From Salinarimonas sp052380005 (lineage in GTDB: Bacteria; Pseudomonadota; Alphaproteobacteria; Rhizobiales; Beijerinckiaceae): 64,000 nt of DNA. The DNA lies in assembly GCA_052380005.1 (NCBI GenBank), contig JBQTCJ010000014.1. One strand, 5' to 3'. A model generated the notes under the pieces. That model made no database searches and was not told the DNA's origin. It saw only the letters and a program-made list of their open reading frames with translations. Of this stretch, positions 17,218-25,392 are shown piece by piece (position 1 is the first letter of the stretch; every line of letters starts with the position of its first letter). The translations under genes were made by a program, and so were the position numbers.

Positions 17218-17868
17218 TCACCAGCGCAGCCAGCGCCGCCCTGCGATTGCCCCCGCCGCCGCGACGATCCCGGCGGCGAGCGTGTACCATGTCGCTACGA
17301 AGAGGGGGCTGTCGTCCGTGCAGAAGATCGCGTAGAGCGCTGCGGCGACGCCCGCGGCCGCGAGCCCGGCGACCGCGCCGGCGAGGCCGGGCCGCACGGG
17401 CGCTCCGCGCCGCAGGCCGAAGATCAGCGAGACCAGCACGGGGAGCGCCAGCACCGGGATCGAGACGAGGCAGACGAGGGCGTTGTCGCCCACGAGCGCG
17501 GGTGCCCACGCCTGCGCCGGCAAGGCGACGAGCTCGAGCGCGACGAAGCCGCCCACGGCCGCCGGCGCGGCGGCGAGCGCCATCGCCCAGCCCCGGGCCG
17601 AGGCGCCGGGGTAGACGAGGCGCACCGCGAGCCCGAGCGCGCCGATCGCCAGGAGGGCCCCGACGAGGGGCTTGGCGAGGAAGCGCAGGCTCTCCACCGC
17701 CGACGCGAGGTCCGCACGCGGCCCCCAGCCGGTGAGGAAGAGCGTCAGCGTGACGCCGAGCCCCACGGCGCAGGCGGTGGCGAGGCCGGCCGCGAGCGGG
17801 CGGCGCGGCGCGAGGTCGGCCGCGAGCGTGTCGATCAGGTCGTCCGTTCTCATCGCGATCGTCCTCAT
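17218..17868 (-). CDS. nrsF: NrsF-like (DUF1109) membrane anti-sigma factor
   Basis: 216 residues with about six hydrophobic helices and a short cytoplasmic N-terminus (MRTIAMRTDDLIDTLAADL) that should bind the sigma factor. DUF1109 proteins next to ECF16-type sigma factors act as membrane anti-sigma factors, as NrsF does for SigF in Caulobacter. The start at 17868 overlaps the sigma stop as ATGA, supporting coupled synthesis. A later ATG at 17853 is possible. The membrane cysteine implicated in metal or oxidant sensing in Caulobacter may correspond to Cys in AIFCTDD, but I cannot align it here. Confidence 0.82.
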   Translation of the reverse strand: MRTIAMRTDDLIDTLAADLAPRRPLAAGLATACAVGLGVTLTLFLTGWGPRADLASAVESLRFLAKPLVGALLAIGALGLAVRLVYPGASARGWAMALAAAPAAVGGFVALELVALPAQAWAPALVGDNALVCLVSIPVLALPVLVSLIFGLRRGAPVRPGLAGAVAGLAAAGVAAALYAIFCTDDSPLFVATWYTLAAGIVAAAGAIAGRRWLRW

Positions 17869-18419
17869 GCCACCATGCTCGCGCGTAGGTCGGCCAGCTT
17901 GCGCAGGCCCCTGTGGAGCGCGACCCGCACCGCGCCCTCCGACATTCCGAAGCGCCGAGAGGCTTCCCCGACGCTCGCCCCCTCGATGCCGATCGCGCGC
18001 ACGATCTCGCCGGCACGGCCCGTCAGGCGCGCGACGACGCGGTCCATGTCGGTGGAGGTGGTGGGATCCGGCTCGGCCTGCGCCGGCAGGATCTCCGTGA
18101 AATCGGCGATGTCGACCTCGGCGTGCCGGTAGCGTCGCCGCATCTGATCGACGATCTTGTAGCCGGCGATCGCGAACACCCACGGGCGGATCGCCTCGTC
18201 CTCGCGCCAGGTGGCGCGCTTGACGTGGATGGCGAGCAGGGTCTCCTGGACGGCGTCCTCGACGTCCGCCCCGGAGAGCCCCCATTGCGCGGCCTTGCCG
18301 CGGACCTTGGAACGGATGGCGGGGGCGAGCTCGGACAGGAGCCGGCGATAGGCGCCCTCGTCGCCGCGGTTGGCGGCGCGCATCAGGCTCGACCAATGTG
18401 TCTCGATCGGGTTCGACAT
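17865..18419 (-). CDS. sigF: ECF sigma factor, SigF (ECF16) type
   Basis: 184 residues. Sigma region 2 covers roughly 20-95 (DVEDAVQETLLAIHVKRATW and IRPWVFAIAGYKIVDQMRRR) and region 4 covers 125-180 with the helix-turn-helix ASVGEASRRFGMSEGAVRVALHR. The downstream overlapping DUF1109 gene identifies the ECF16/SigF branch, which in Caulobacter responds to chromate, cadmium and oxidants. Its own upstream region holds a match to that group's promoter, so autoregulation is likely. It is not the general-stress EcfG system: no NepR or PhyR gene is present. Confidence 0.85.
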   Translation of the reverse strand: MSNPIETHWSSLMRAANRGDEGAYRRLLSELAPAIRSKVRGKAAQWGLSGADVEDAVQETLLAIHVKRATWREDEAIRPWVFAIAGYKIVDQMRRRYRHAEVDIADFTEILPAQAEPDPTTSTDMDRVVARLTGRAGEIVRAIGIEGASVGEASRRFGMSEGAVRVALHRGLRKLADLRASMVA

Positions 18420-18431
18420 GGCAGACCCCTC

Positions 18432-18457
18432 TTCGTGACGAGAGGTCTCCCTGTTAC
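18432..18457 (-). promoter_or_regulatory. Candidate SigF-dependent autoregulatory promoter
   Basis: On the minus strand GTAACA (18457-18452) is followed after exactly 16 bases by CGAA (18435-18432). This agrees with the GTAACC-N16-CGAA motif I recall for Caulobacter SigF, with one mismatch. The -10 element lies only 12 bp from the sigma start codon, so the transcript would be nearly leaderless. Confidence 0.5.
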
Positions 18458-18588
18458 ATCGAATGGCGCGCGCACGGTCGTCACGGGCGCGTGCGGCACG
18501 CGCACATCGGCGTGAGCGGTCCCGCGAGCGCGGATCACGCCGGCGCGAGGGCGGTCATGCCCGCCCTCGAAGGATCAGCCGAGCGCGC

Positions 18589-18765
18589 TCACTCGAAGTC
18601 GCTGGCGCCGTCTTGGGGGAAGTGCGGATCGTAGGGCGCGATCCGCGCGTCGTCGGACGCGGTCCGCGACGCGGGGAAGTAGGGGTCGTAGGCGACGACG
18701 GCGGGGCGCTCCCCGTCCGCGTCGGCGCGGACATCGTCTCGGCGGTCGAGATCGTCGTCGTTCAT
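18589..18765 (-). CDS. 58-residue acidic protein with two YDPxFP motifs
   Basis: A short acidic protein, rich in Asp, with two copies of a motif: YDPYFP near residue 26 and YDPHFP near 45. A good ribosome-binding site (GGAG 8 bp before the ATG) supports the start at 18765. On the minus strand, 21-41 bp before the ATG, TTAACC followed 15 bases later by CGGA is a weak echo of the SigF promoter. It lies between sigF and acylphosphatase, all on the minus strand. I do not recognise the family. Confidence 0.6.
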   Translation of the reverse strand: MNDDDLDRRDDVRADADGERPAVVAYDPYFPASRTASDDARIAPYDPHFPQDGASDFE

Positions 18766-18866
18766 GGAATCGTCTCCGTACACGAGGCGGACCGGTTAAC
18801 ACGACGACACCATCGATGTTGTTGCTTGCCGGCAACAGGCGGCGACGGAGCGACGCCGGACGTGCC

Positions 18867-19145
18867 TCAACGCACGACAAACGTGCTCTCGACGACGTTG
18901 CGCACCTCGAGGTGGTCGACCGCCAGACCGGCGACCGAGGCACCCGGCGGGCCACCGCGGAGGGCCGCGAGGTAGGCCTCGATCGCCGCGGGGTTCCCCG
19001 CCACGACGCTCTCCACGGAACCGTCCTCCCGGTTGCGCACGAAGCCCCGCAAGGCGATCTCCGTCGCGCGCGAGGCGGCGAAGGCGCGGTAGCCCACGCC
19101 CTGGACGCGTCCGGTCACGACGATACGAACGGCGCTCTCGGCCAT
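18867..19145 (-). CDS. acyP: Acylphosphatase
   Basis: A 92-residue enzyme that hydrolyses acyl phosphates. The signature GRVQGVGYRAFA near residue 12 carries the phosphate-binding Arg, and GFVRNREDGSVE holds the catalytic Asn. The length and fold order fit the small cytosolic family exactly. The start at 19145 follows GGAG on the minus strand. It is 97 bp downstream of the AAA ATPase gene. Confidence 0.92.
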   Translation of the reverse strand: MAESAVRIVVTGRVQGVGYRAFAASRATEIALRGFVRNREDGSVESVVAGNPAAIEAYLAALRGGPPGASVAGLAVDHLEVRNVVESTFVVR

Positions 19146-19242
19146 CTCCGGTCTCCCTCGTTCGGCTCCGATCATGCGGACGAACGCGCGGGCCGTCGAG
19201 AGGACGCCGGGGCCGATCGCCGCGAGACGGATGCGCGACGCC

Positions 19243-20412
19243 TCACCGCTTGGGCCATACCCACCCCGGCGCGTCCACGTCCTCGGCGAGGCGGGTCTCG
19301 CCCAGCGACTTCTCCAGGCGATGCACCACGGCACCCGGCGCGCCGGCGAGCGCACCCGCCAGCGCCGCGCTGTGGGTGACGACGACGATCTGCGCGCGTT
19401 CGCCCGCGGCGAGGACGAGCCGGGCGAGGGGCGCGATCAGGTCGGGATGCAGGCTCGTCTCCGGCTCGTTGAGGACGAGGAGCGCCGGCGGGCGGGGCGA
19501 GAGCAGCGCCGCGACGAGCGCCAGATAGCGCATCGTGCCGTCGGAGAGCTCCCGCGCCCCGAGCGGGCGCAGCAGGCCCGGCTGGTGCATCACGGTCTCG
19601 AACAGGCCCGCCTCGATGTCGATGGCGACGCGCGCGCCGTCGAAGGCGTCGGCGATGGCCGCGTCGAGCGCTCGCGGGTCGCCGATCTCGCGGATGGTCT
19701 GGAGCGCCGCGGCGAGGTCGCCGCCGTCGCCGGAGAGCACCGGCGTGCGGGTGCCCACGCGTCGCTGGCGCATCGGTGCATCCGGATCGGTGCGCAGGTG
19801 GTCGTAGAAGCGGAACGCCCTCAGCCGCTCGCGCAGCGCCAGGAGCTCGGGCGCGCCGCGCGGGTCGGCGGCGTGGGTGAGCATGCCGTCGAAGGGCGCG
19901 AGGTGCTGCGCGACGATCCGCAGCCGGCCCTCGTCGTCCGCGACCCGCACCATCGGCCCGCGCCGCTCGGCGAGCACGACGGGCCGCGCCCGCATCGGCC
20001 CCGAGAAGACGGTCTCGACCTTGTATTCCGGGTCGAGCCCGAAGGCGGACGTGGTCGTCACCGGCAGGCCGAGGTCGACCGCGTAGCCCAGCGCATCGTC
20101 CTCGCCCGCGCTGCAGAACCCGAGCTTGAGCGCCACGCGCTCGCGCCGCACGGTGCCCTCGACGGGCACGGTGCCCGCGCGCATCTCCCGCGAGATCCGC
20201 TCCGGCCCCGCCCACAAGGTCGAGGCGAGCCCGCCCTCGGCGGCGAGCGACCCCACGAGCCGCCCCTGCGCCGCATCCGCGATGAGCCTCAGCGCCCGAT
20301 ACAGGCTCGACTTCCCCGCGCCGTTGGGCCCGGTGACCACCGTGACGCGCCCGAGCGGCACGACGATCTCACGCAGCGAGCGGTAGCCGGAGACGGCGAT
20401 GGCGGTGAGCAT
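19243..20412 (-). CDS. AAA_21-type ATPase of unknown function
   Basis: 389 residues of the SMC/RecF-like ABC ATPase class. Walker A is GPNGAGKSS at 28-36, the signature-like LSDGTMRYLALVAALL comes late, Walker B reads LLVLNEPETSLHPD with Asn where Asp is usual, and VVTHS is the switch. No coiled-coil or Toprim nuclease domain is seen, so it is not an OLD nuclease. Such single-domain ATPases often sit in accessory or defence neighbourhoods; here the next genes are a ribbon-helix-helix protein and a low-GC DUF3800 gene. The start at 20412 begins MLTAIAVSGYRSL, typical for the family. Confidence 0.82.
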   Translation of the reverse strand: MLTAIAVSGYRSLREIVVPLGRVTVVTGPNGAGKSSLYRALRLIADAAQGRLVGSLAAEGGLASTLWAGPERISREMRAGTVPVEGTVRRERVALKLGFCSAGEDDALGYAVDLGLPVTTTSAFGLDPEYKVETVFSGPMRARPVVLAERRGPMVRVADDEGRLRIVAQHLAPFDGMLTHAADPRGAPELLALRERLRAFRFYDHLRTDPDAPMRQRRVGTRTPVLSGDGGDLAAALQTIREIGDPRALDAAIADAFDGARVAIDIEAGLFETVMHQPGLLRPLGARELSDGTMRYLALVAALLSPRPPALLVLNEPETSLHPDLIAPLARLVLAAGERAQIVVVTHSAALAGALAGAPGAVVHRLEKSLGETRLAEDVDAPGWVWPKR

Positions 20413-20435
20413 GGTGGACCTCGCTGGCTGCGCCG

Positions 20436-20648
20436 TCAGGAGTCGAGACTGTCGCCGTCGTCTCTCCCGGCGAGCCACTCCACAACGGCCCGCCGCAACA
20501 CCTCCGACCGCGACACCCCCTCCCCGGCCGCGATCGCCTCGACCCGCGCGAGCGCGTCCTTCGGCAGCCTCAGGCTCACGAGCGGATCGCGGCCGGTCGC
20601 GGGACGCCCGCGTCTTCTTTTTTGGTGCACCTCACTTGCATCGGACAT
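20436..20648 (-). CDS. Ribbon-helix-helix (CopG-type) DNA-binding protein
   Basis: 70 residues. After a basic start (QKRRRGRPATGRD), the strand PLVSLRLP and helices KDALARVEAIAAGEGVSRSEVLRRAVVEWLA form a ribbon-helix-helix fold. Such proteins are often antitoxins or small autoregulators, but no clear toxin follows within the operon: the next gene on this strand, 23 bp on, is the AAA ATPase. An inverted repeat spans its start codon (20624-20662) and could be its own operator. Confidence 0.75.
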   Translation of the reverse strand: MSDASEVHQKRRRGRPATGRDPLVSLRLPKDALARVEAIAAGEGVSRSEVLRRAVVEWLAGRDDGDSLDS

Positions 20649-20662
20649 AATTCAGGTGTACC
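20624..20662. promoter_or_regulatory. Inverted repeat spanning the ribbon-helix-helix start
   Basis: ggtgcacct (20624-20632) and aggtgtacc (20654-20662) are complementary in eight of nine positions and flank the ATG at 20646-20648. Position and symmetry fit an autoregulatory site for the ribbon-helix-helix protein, which could also affect the divergent gene at 20699. Confidence 0.35.
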
Positions 20663-20698
20663 CATATTCAACGCAATCACCGGGACGGAGCCATCGGC

Positions 20699-21076
20699 AT
20701 GCCGCAGGCGGTTCATAGCACGAATACGCGCATCGCGCGGCTCTCGGCCATCCTCGCCGACGCGCGCGCCTGCCACCGGGCGCTCTGGGCGATCGTCACC
20801 CCGGCCGAGACGGCCGCGCTGGCGGCCGCGGACGACGCTCGTCTGCAAGCCAAGTACGCCACGCTGGACGAAGCCCAGGTCGCCCTGCTCCACGCCTGCG
20901 ACGCGCTGGCCCGCACGATCATCCGCCTGCCGCGGGAGCTGCCGGAGGACTTCCCGCTGAAGGTGGCGGCGCTGAGGGAGCAGCTGGACCCGGAGCTGTT
21001 CGCGGAGGATGCGGAGGAGGAGGAGCGGTTGGTGGCGGGATTGATGGTGGAGGCTACACATATTAAGCTCGTTTAA
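20699..21076 (+). CDS. Hypothetical 125-residue helical protein
   Basis: No family recognised. It is predicted to be mostly helical, with an acidic C-terminal third (LDPELFAEDAEEEERLV). The ATG at 20699 has GGAG upstream. It is divergent from the ribbon-helix-helix gene, sharing a 50-bp gap, and ends 55 bp before the DUF3800 gene. Base composition falls sharply in its last 30 bases, which marks the left edge of the low-GC segment. Confidence 0.62.
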   Translation: MPQAVHSTNTRIARLSAILADARACHRALWAIVTPAETAALAAADDARLQAKYATLDEAQVALLHACDALARTIIRLPRELPEDFPLKVAALREQLDPELFAEDAEEEERLVAGLMVEATHIKLV

Positions 21077-21131
21077 GCGCACCAGCGACTCGGGCGTTCT
21101 AAAGCTTCTTCGGTGACGGGAGAAAAGATCC

Positions 21132-22331
21132 GTGGCTGAATCAAAGATACCCATTTATGCTTATGTAGACGAAACAGGAAATACTGGGCACAATCTTTTT
21201 GACAAAACGCAACCCGATTTCTTCACAGGCGCACTCATAACGAGAGGCGACTTCGATGCGTCCCATGGGATGCGTACGCGCGAGATTGCACGCCATCTTG
21301 GGCATGAATCTCTTCATGGTAAAGAGCTTGGATTTTGGCGGATAGAGGACGTCTCGAAAGATTTATATCAGATTTTCCAGTCTTCACGCGCGCACTTTTT
21401 CGTGTCCCGCGTTGAGAAGCGCTATCTCTTAGCAACAAAAGTATTCGATGTCCTCTTTGACTCAGGTGAAAATGCAGCGGTCGCATGGCATCACTATAAT
21501 TTGAGACTCCAAAGACTCATGCTCACGTTCAAACTAGCGAGCGTGATGCAAGAAAATTCTGCACGCCTCCTCTGGAATTGCATTCTGGAACCGAATGAGA
21601 AACGTGCCTACGCTGGTCTCCCAGTAGCATGTAAGGCAATACTTGGCGATGTAGAATCACTCAAGGACCCACGAGCCAAGGAGGTCCTCCAAGCTGGCCT
21701 TATCTGGGCCAGAGATCATCCGGAATCGATACAGATCTACGTTGAAAGAAAGCAGTCGCGGCAGGGCCACTTCCCAAATCTAGTTGCATTTACAAATCTT
21801 CTTAAGGGCCTTGATAATCTTTCGAGTCTCTGGAGACGTCCTGTCCATAAGATCACGCACGATGAACAGTCTGAATTTTCGAAGACACTTACCGCCTACC
21901 ACACTATGTTCAGCAATGCGTCAGAGGAAACATTCAGATGGGCAGGCGAGGAACACAAGTTTCAGCTGGTACCATCTAGCCAATTGATTATCTCCAAAGA
22001 CTCTTTATCGCCCGGTGTACAAATTGCCGACGTCGTACTCTGGCTTTATCACCAGTTCAGGAAAGGCAAAGAGCTCCCTAGCGGGTGCCTCATGCTTGTC
22101 ATGTATGTGCTAGAGCACGGATGGGAAACAGATTTTTCCTTTGACGGTATTTCAAGGCAGATCGAACCGACGATAAAAGAGGTGTTTGAGGCACCGTTCC
22201 CTCCAGAAAAGGCACGAGAAGCGATGGAGCTTCTGCGGCGAATGGAAGAGCATCGCCAGCTCTCAATTCAGCGCTACAACGAAGACGGTCTGCCTCCGTT
22301 TATGCGAGCCTCAAGAGCCGATGCCCCCTGA
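21132..22331 (+). CDS. DUF3800-domain protein, low-GC, probably acquired
   Basis: 399 residues. The N-terminal YAYVDETGNTG is the DUF3800 opening motif. Later conserved-looking acidic and polar blocks include ITHDEQSEFSK near residue 242 and GVQIADVVLWLYHQF near 295. The spacing of Asp and Glu residues suggests an RNase H-like nuclease fold, which is an inference. DUF3800 genes occur widely on mobile and defence islands, and their function is unknown. Codon use differs from every neighbour: sample lines are about 43-52% G+C against about 70% elsewhere. No integrase, transposase or direct repeat is visible at its edges. Confidence 0.78.
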   Translation: MAESKIPIYAYVDETGNTGHNLFDKTQPDFFTGALITRGDFDASHGMRTREIARHLGHESLHGKELGFWRIEDVSKDLYQIFQSSRAHFFVSRVEKRYLLATKVFDVLFDSGENAAVAWHHYNLRLQRLMLTFKLASVMQENSARLLWNCILEPNEKRAYAGLPVACKAILGDVESLKDPRAKEVLQAGLIWARDHPESIQIYVERKQSRQGHFPNLVAFTNLLKGLDNLSSLWRRPVHKITHDEQSEFSKTLTAYHTMFSNASEETFRWAGEEHKFQLVPSSQLIISKDSLSPGVQIADVVLWLYHQFRKGKELPSGCLMLVMYVLEHGWETDFSFDGISRQIEPTIKEVFEAPFPPEKAREAMELLRRMEEHRQLSIQRYNEDGLPPFMRASRADAP

Positions 22332-22364
22332 TTTCGCGGGGTGCCAGGCGAGGCAATTCCCCCC

Positions 22365-23207
22365 TCACCCACCCCGCCGCGTCATGAACGCGATCTTCTC
22401 GAACAGCGCCACGTCCTGCTCGTTCTTCAGCAAGGCCCCGTGCAGCGGCGGGATCAGCTTCCTCGCGCTCGTCTCGCGCAGCACCTCCGGCGCGACGTCC
22501 TCGTTGAGCAGAAGCTTCAGCCAGTCGAGCAGCTCGCTCGTCGAGGGCTTCTTCTTCAGGCCCGGGGCCTCGCGCACGGCGAAGAAGACGTCCAGCGCCT
22601 CCTTGACGAGCCTCTGCTTGATGCCCGGGTAGTGCACCTCGACGATGGCCGCCATCGTGTCGGGGTCGGGGAACTTGATGTAGTGGAAGAAGCAGCGGCG
22701 CAGGAAGGCGTCGGGGAGCTCCTTCTCGTTGTTGGAGGTGATCACCACGATCGGCCGGCGCGCGGCGCGCACCATCTCGCCGGTCTCGTAGACGTGGAAC
22801 TCCATACGGTCGAGCTCCTGGAGGAGGTCGTTGGGGAACTCGATGTCCGCCTTGTCGATCTCGTCGATGAGCAGCACCGGGCGCTCGGGCGCGGTGAAGG
22901 CGTCCCAGAGCTTGCCGCGGCGGATGTAGTTCGCGATGTCGGAGACCCGCGGGTCGCCGAGCTGCGAGTCGCGCAGGCGCGAGACCGCGTCGTACTCGTA
23001 GAGGCCCTGCTGCGCCTTCGTGGTGGACTTGATCGACCACGTCAGCAGCGGCGCGCCGACCGCCTTGGCGATCTCCTCGGCGAGCACGGTCTTGCCGGTG
23101 CCGGGCTCGCCCTTCACCAGAAGCGGGCGCTCGAGCGCGATCGCCGCGTTCACGGCGACCGAGAGGTCCTCGGTGGCGACGTAGTCGGGGGTTCCGGCAA
23201 AGCGCAT
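22365..23207 (-). CDS. MoxR-family AAA+ ATPase
   Basis: 280 residues. Walker A is GEPGTGKT at 33-40, Walker B PVLLIDEIDKAD, and sensor 1 VVITSNNEKELPDAFLRRC. MoxR ATPases act as chaperones for metalloenzyme assembly or complex activation and usually work with a von Willebrand A (CoxE-like) protein encoded just downstream. Here the downstream side ends in the convergent low-GC DUF3800 gene after 33 bp, so the partner is absent from its usual place. The start at 23207 opens MRFAGTPDYVATEDL. The substrate complex is unknown. Confidence 0.87.
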   Translation of the reverse strand: MRFAGTPDYVATEDLSVAVNAAIALERPLLVKGEPGTGKTVLAEEIAKAVGAPLLTWSIKSTTKAQQGLYEYDAVSRLRDSQLGDPRVSDIANYIRRGKLWDAFTAPERPVLLIDEIDKADIEFPNDLLQELDRMEFHVYETGEMVRAARRPIVVITSNNEKELPDAFLRRCFFHYIKFPDPDTMAAIVEVHYPGIKQRLVKEALDVFFAVREAPGLKKKPSTSELLDWLKLLLNEDVAPEVLRETSARKLIPPLHGALLKNEQDVALFEKIAFMTRRGG

Positions 23208-23679
23208 GGGGCGTTCGTCCTCGTCTCGCGCGCCGCGGCGCGCGCAGAGCTTGTCCCACGCCACGCCGCGGCGCGCAACGCCGCGGGGCGCGGATGCGGC
23301 CGCGCACGCCGCGTGCAGTCGAGCCGCGCTCGCCCGGCAGACCAGCCCGCATGGCGTGAAGACTAGCGGCTACACCTCGGAATTCCGTGCCCGGCCATCG
23401 GGGGCGCAGCCGCACGCACGCCGGATCTCGCACCGTACGAGACACGGATGCGCATACGATCGACGATCGGCGCCCCGTGGATCTTGTGCGGCGCGGCACG
23501 ACGTCGTCGCGCGGCGAGTGCGGATATACGTTTGACACCCCCCATGCCGCACGCGATAACTTCGCGATCGAGCTCGGCCGTGGGGGCAACCCGGTCGCGA
23601 GCCGTTCCGTGGCCGCCTCGCGCGGCTTCCGCAGCGAGAATCGAGAAGCCCGCGGCAACGGGCGAGAGGACCGGAGACG
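23208..23679. other. 472-bp divergent gap upstream of the ABC importer
   Basis: This gap separates the MoxR gene from the importer operon. Apart from the promoter at 23532-23560 I see no conserved frame, repeat or strong hairpin. The frames that cross it have the Arg/Ser-rich look of chance translation. Confidence 0.5.
23532..23560 (+). promoter_or_regulatory. Sigma-70-like promoter of the ABC importer operon
   Basis: TTGACA at 23532-23537 and GATAAC at 23555-23560 are separated by 17 bp. The -35 box is a perfect consensus and the -10 matches four of six. A transcript would begin near 23567, leaving a leader of about 110 bases before the ATG at 23680. Confidence 0.55.
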
Positions 23680-25383
23680 ATGACCGAGAAGAACGACGGC
23701 ACGCGCCTCGACGCCGAGGCGGTCGAGGCCCTGGAGCGGGTCCATCCGAAGCTGCCGCGGGTGGCGGCGGGCGTCGAGGAGGGGACGGTCTCGCGCCGCG
23801 AGTTCCTGCGCACGGCGACCCTGCTCGGCCTCTCCGCCGGCGCGGCCTACGCGATGGCCGGGCGCCTGACGGGCGAGCCCTTCGTGCCGGCGGCGCGGGC
23901 GCAGTCCGGCAGCCCCGTGAAGGGCGGGACGCTGCGCGTGTCGATGAACATCAAGGAGATCTCCGATCCCGCGACCGTCGACTGGTCCGAGAAGGGCAAC
24001 GAGCTGCGCCACGTCATCGAGCCGCTCGTACGCATCTCCTCGGACAACGTCGCCGTGCCGCATCTCGCCGAGAGCTGGAGCGCGTCCGAGGACCTGCGGA
24101 CCTGGACGTTCAGGCTGCGCCAGGGCGTCAAGTGGTCGAACGGGGACGATTTCGGGGCCGACGACGTCGTCGCGAACTTCGTGCGCTGGATGGACCCCGC
24201 CGTCGGCTCCTCGAACTACGGCCGCTTCTCGGCGCTGCGCACCTCCAACGACGACGGCTCGCCGATGCTGGAGAACGGCGTCGTCAAGATCGACGACCAC
24301 ACCGTCGAGTTCAACCTGCGCGTGCCCTTCCTCGCCCTGCCGGAGTCGATGGGCGACTATCCCTGCATGATCGCGCACCGCTCCTTCCAGGGCGGCAACT
24401 GGGTCGAGAACCCGATCGGAACCGGCCCCTTCGAGCTCGTGGAGCTCACCGTCGGCTCGCGGGCGCGCTATCGCCGCAAGGAGAGCGGCTGGTGGGGCGG
24501 CGAGGTCTTCCTCGACGGGATCGACTACGTCGACCACGGCGACGATCCGGCCGCCCCGCTCGCGGCGCTGGCGTCGGGCCAGGTGGACATGCTCTATCGG
24601 CTCAACGTCGAGCAGGTGCCCGCCGCGCGGGCGATCCCCACGCTGGTCCTCTACCAGGCCGACACCGCGCAGACCGGCGTCGCCCGCATGAAGGTGGACC
24701 AGGCGCCGTTCGACGACATCCGCGTGCGCCAGGCCATCCAGTCCTGCATCGACCACGAGCGGCTGCTCGCGCTGGCCTACCAGAACCTCGGCACGCCCGG
24801 CGAGGACCACCACGTCTCGCCGGTCCATCCCGAGTACGCGGCGATCGCGAAGCCGACGCAGGATTACGACCGCGCCCGCGCGCTGCTGGCGGAGGCCGGC
24901 TACGGGGACGGACTCGAGATCCAGATCGACTGCGTCGCCCAGCCGACCTGGGAGCCCAACACCTCGCAGGCGCTCGTCGAGATGCTGCGGCCGGCGGGCA
25001 TCGACCTCGCCGTCAACATCATGCCCGGCGGCACCTACTGGGACCGCTGGACGACGACGCCCTTCGGCTTCACCTCCTGGACGCACCGACCGCTGGGCAC
25101 CCAGGTGCTCTCCCTCGCCTATCGCTCGGGCGTGCCCTGGAACGAGTCGTCGTATTCCAACCCGGACTTCGACGCACTGCTCGACGAGGCGGAGGCGACG
25201 CTCGACGTCGAGGAGCGGCGCGCGATCATGGAGGAGCTCCAGCGCATGCTCCAGACCGACGCGGTGATCGTGCAGCCCTACTGGCGCTCCATCGCCACGG
25301 CCTCGAGCCAGGCCGTCCAGGGCTACGCCCACCACCCTGCCGAGGAGCACCACTTCGAGCAGGTCTGGCTGTCGCAGGGCTGA
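23680..25383 (+). CDS. Peptide/nickel-type ABC transporter substrate-binding protein, Tat-exported
   Basis: A 567-residue SBP_bac_5 (DppA/OppA-like) periplasmic receptor. A twin-arginine signal (SRREFLRTA, residues 38-46) precedes a hydrophobic stretch and a cleavage region ending AARAQ near 75, so export is probably folded and via Tat. Family blocks GGTLRVSMN, DLRTWTFRLRQGVKWSNGDDF and NPIGTGPFELVE are clear. It is the first gene of a complete importer operon. The ligand cannot be read from sequence: oligopeptides, opines, glycosides and metal chelates are all carried by this family. Confidence 0.88.
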   Translation: MTEKNDGTRLDAEAVEALERVHPKLPRVAAGVEEGTVSRREFLRTATLLGLSAGAAYAMAGRLTGEPFVPAARAQSGSPVKGGTLRVSMNIKEISDPATVDWSEKGNELRHVIEPLVRISSDNVAVPHLAESWSASEDLRTWTFRLRQGVKWSNGDDFGADDVVANFVRWMDPAVGSSNYGRFSALRTSNDDGSPMLENGVVKIDDHTVEFNLRVPFLALPESMGDYPCMIAHRSFQGGNWVENPIGTGPFELVELTVGSRARYRRKESGWWGGEVFLDGIDYVDHGDDPAAPLAALASGQVDMLYRLNVEQVPAARAIPTLVLYQADTAQTGVARMKVDQAPFDDIRVRQAIQSCIDHERLLALAYQNLGTPGEDHHVSPVHPEYAAIAKPTQDYDRARALLAEAGYGDGLEIQIDCVAQPTWEPNTSQALVEMLRPAGIDLAVNIMPGGTYWDRWTTTPFGFTSWTHRPLGTQVLSLAYRSGVPWNESSYSNPDFDALLDEAEATLDVEERRAIMEELQRMLQTDAVIVQPYWRSIATASSQAVQGYAHHPAEEHHFEQVWLSQG

Positions 25384-25392
25384 TCCGCACCC

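Noticed and set aside
17218..18419. General stress (EcfG/NepR/PhyR) sigma module
   Set aside because: No NepR or PhyR gene is present, and the overlapping partner is a six-helix DUF1109 protein, which marks the SigF type.
19243..20412. OLD-family nuclease
   Set aside because: Only the ATPase motifs are present; there is no Toprim-like domain and the protein is too short.
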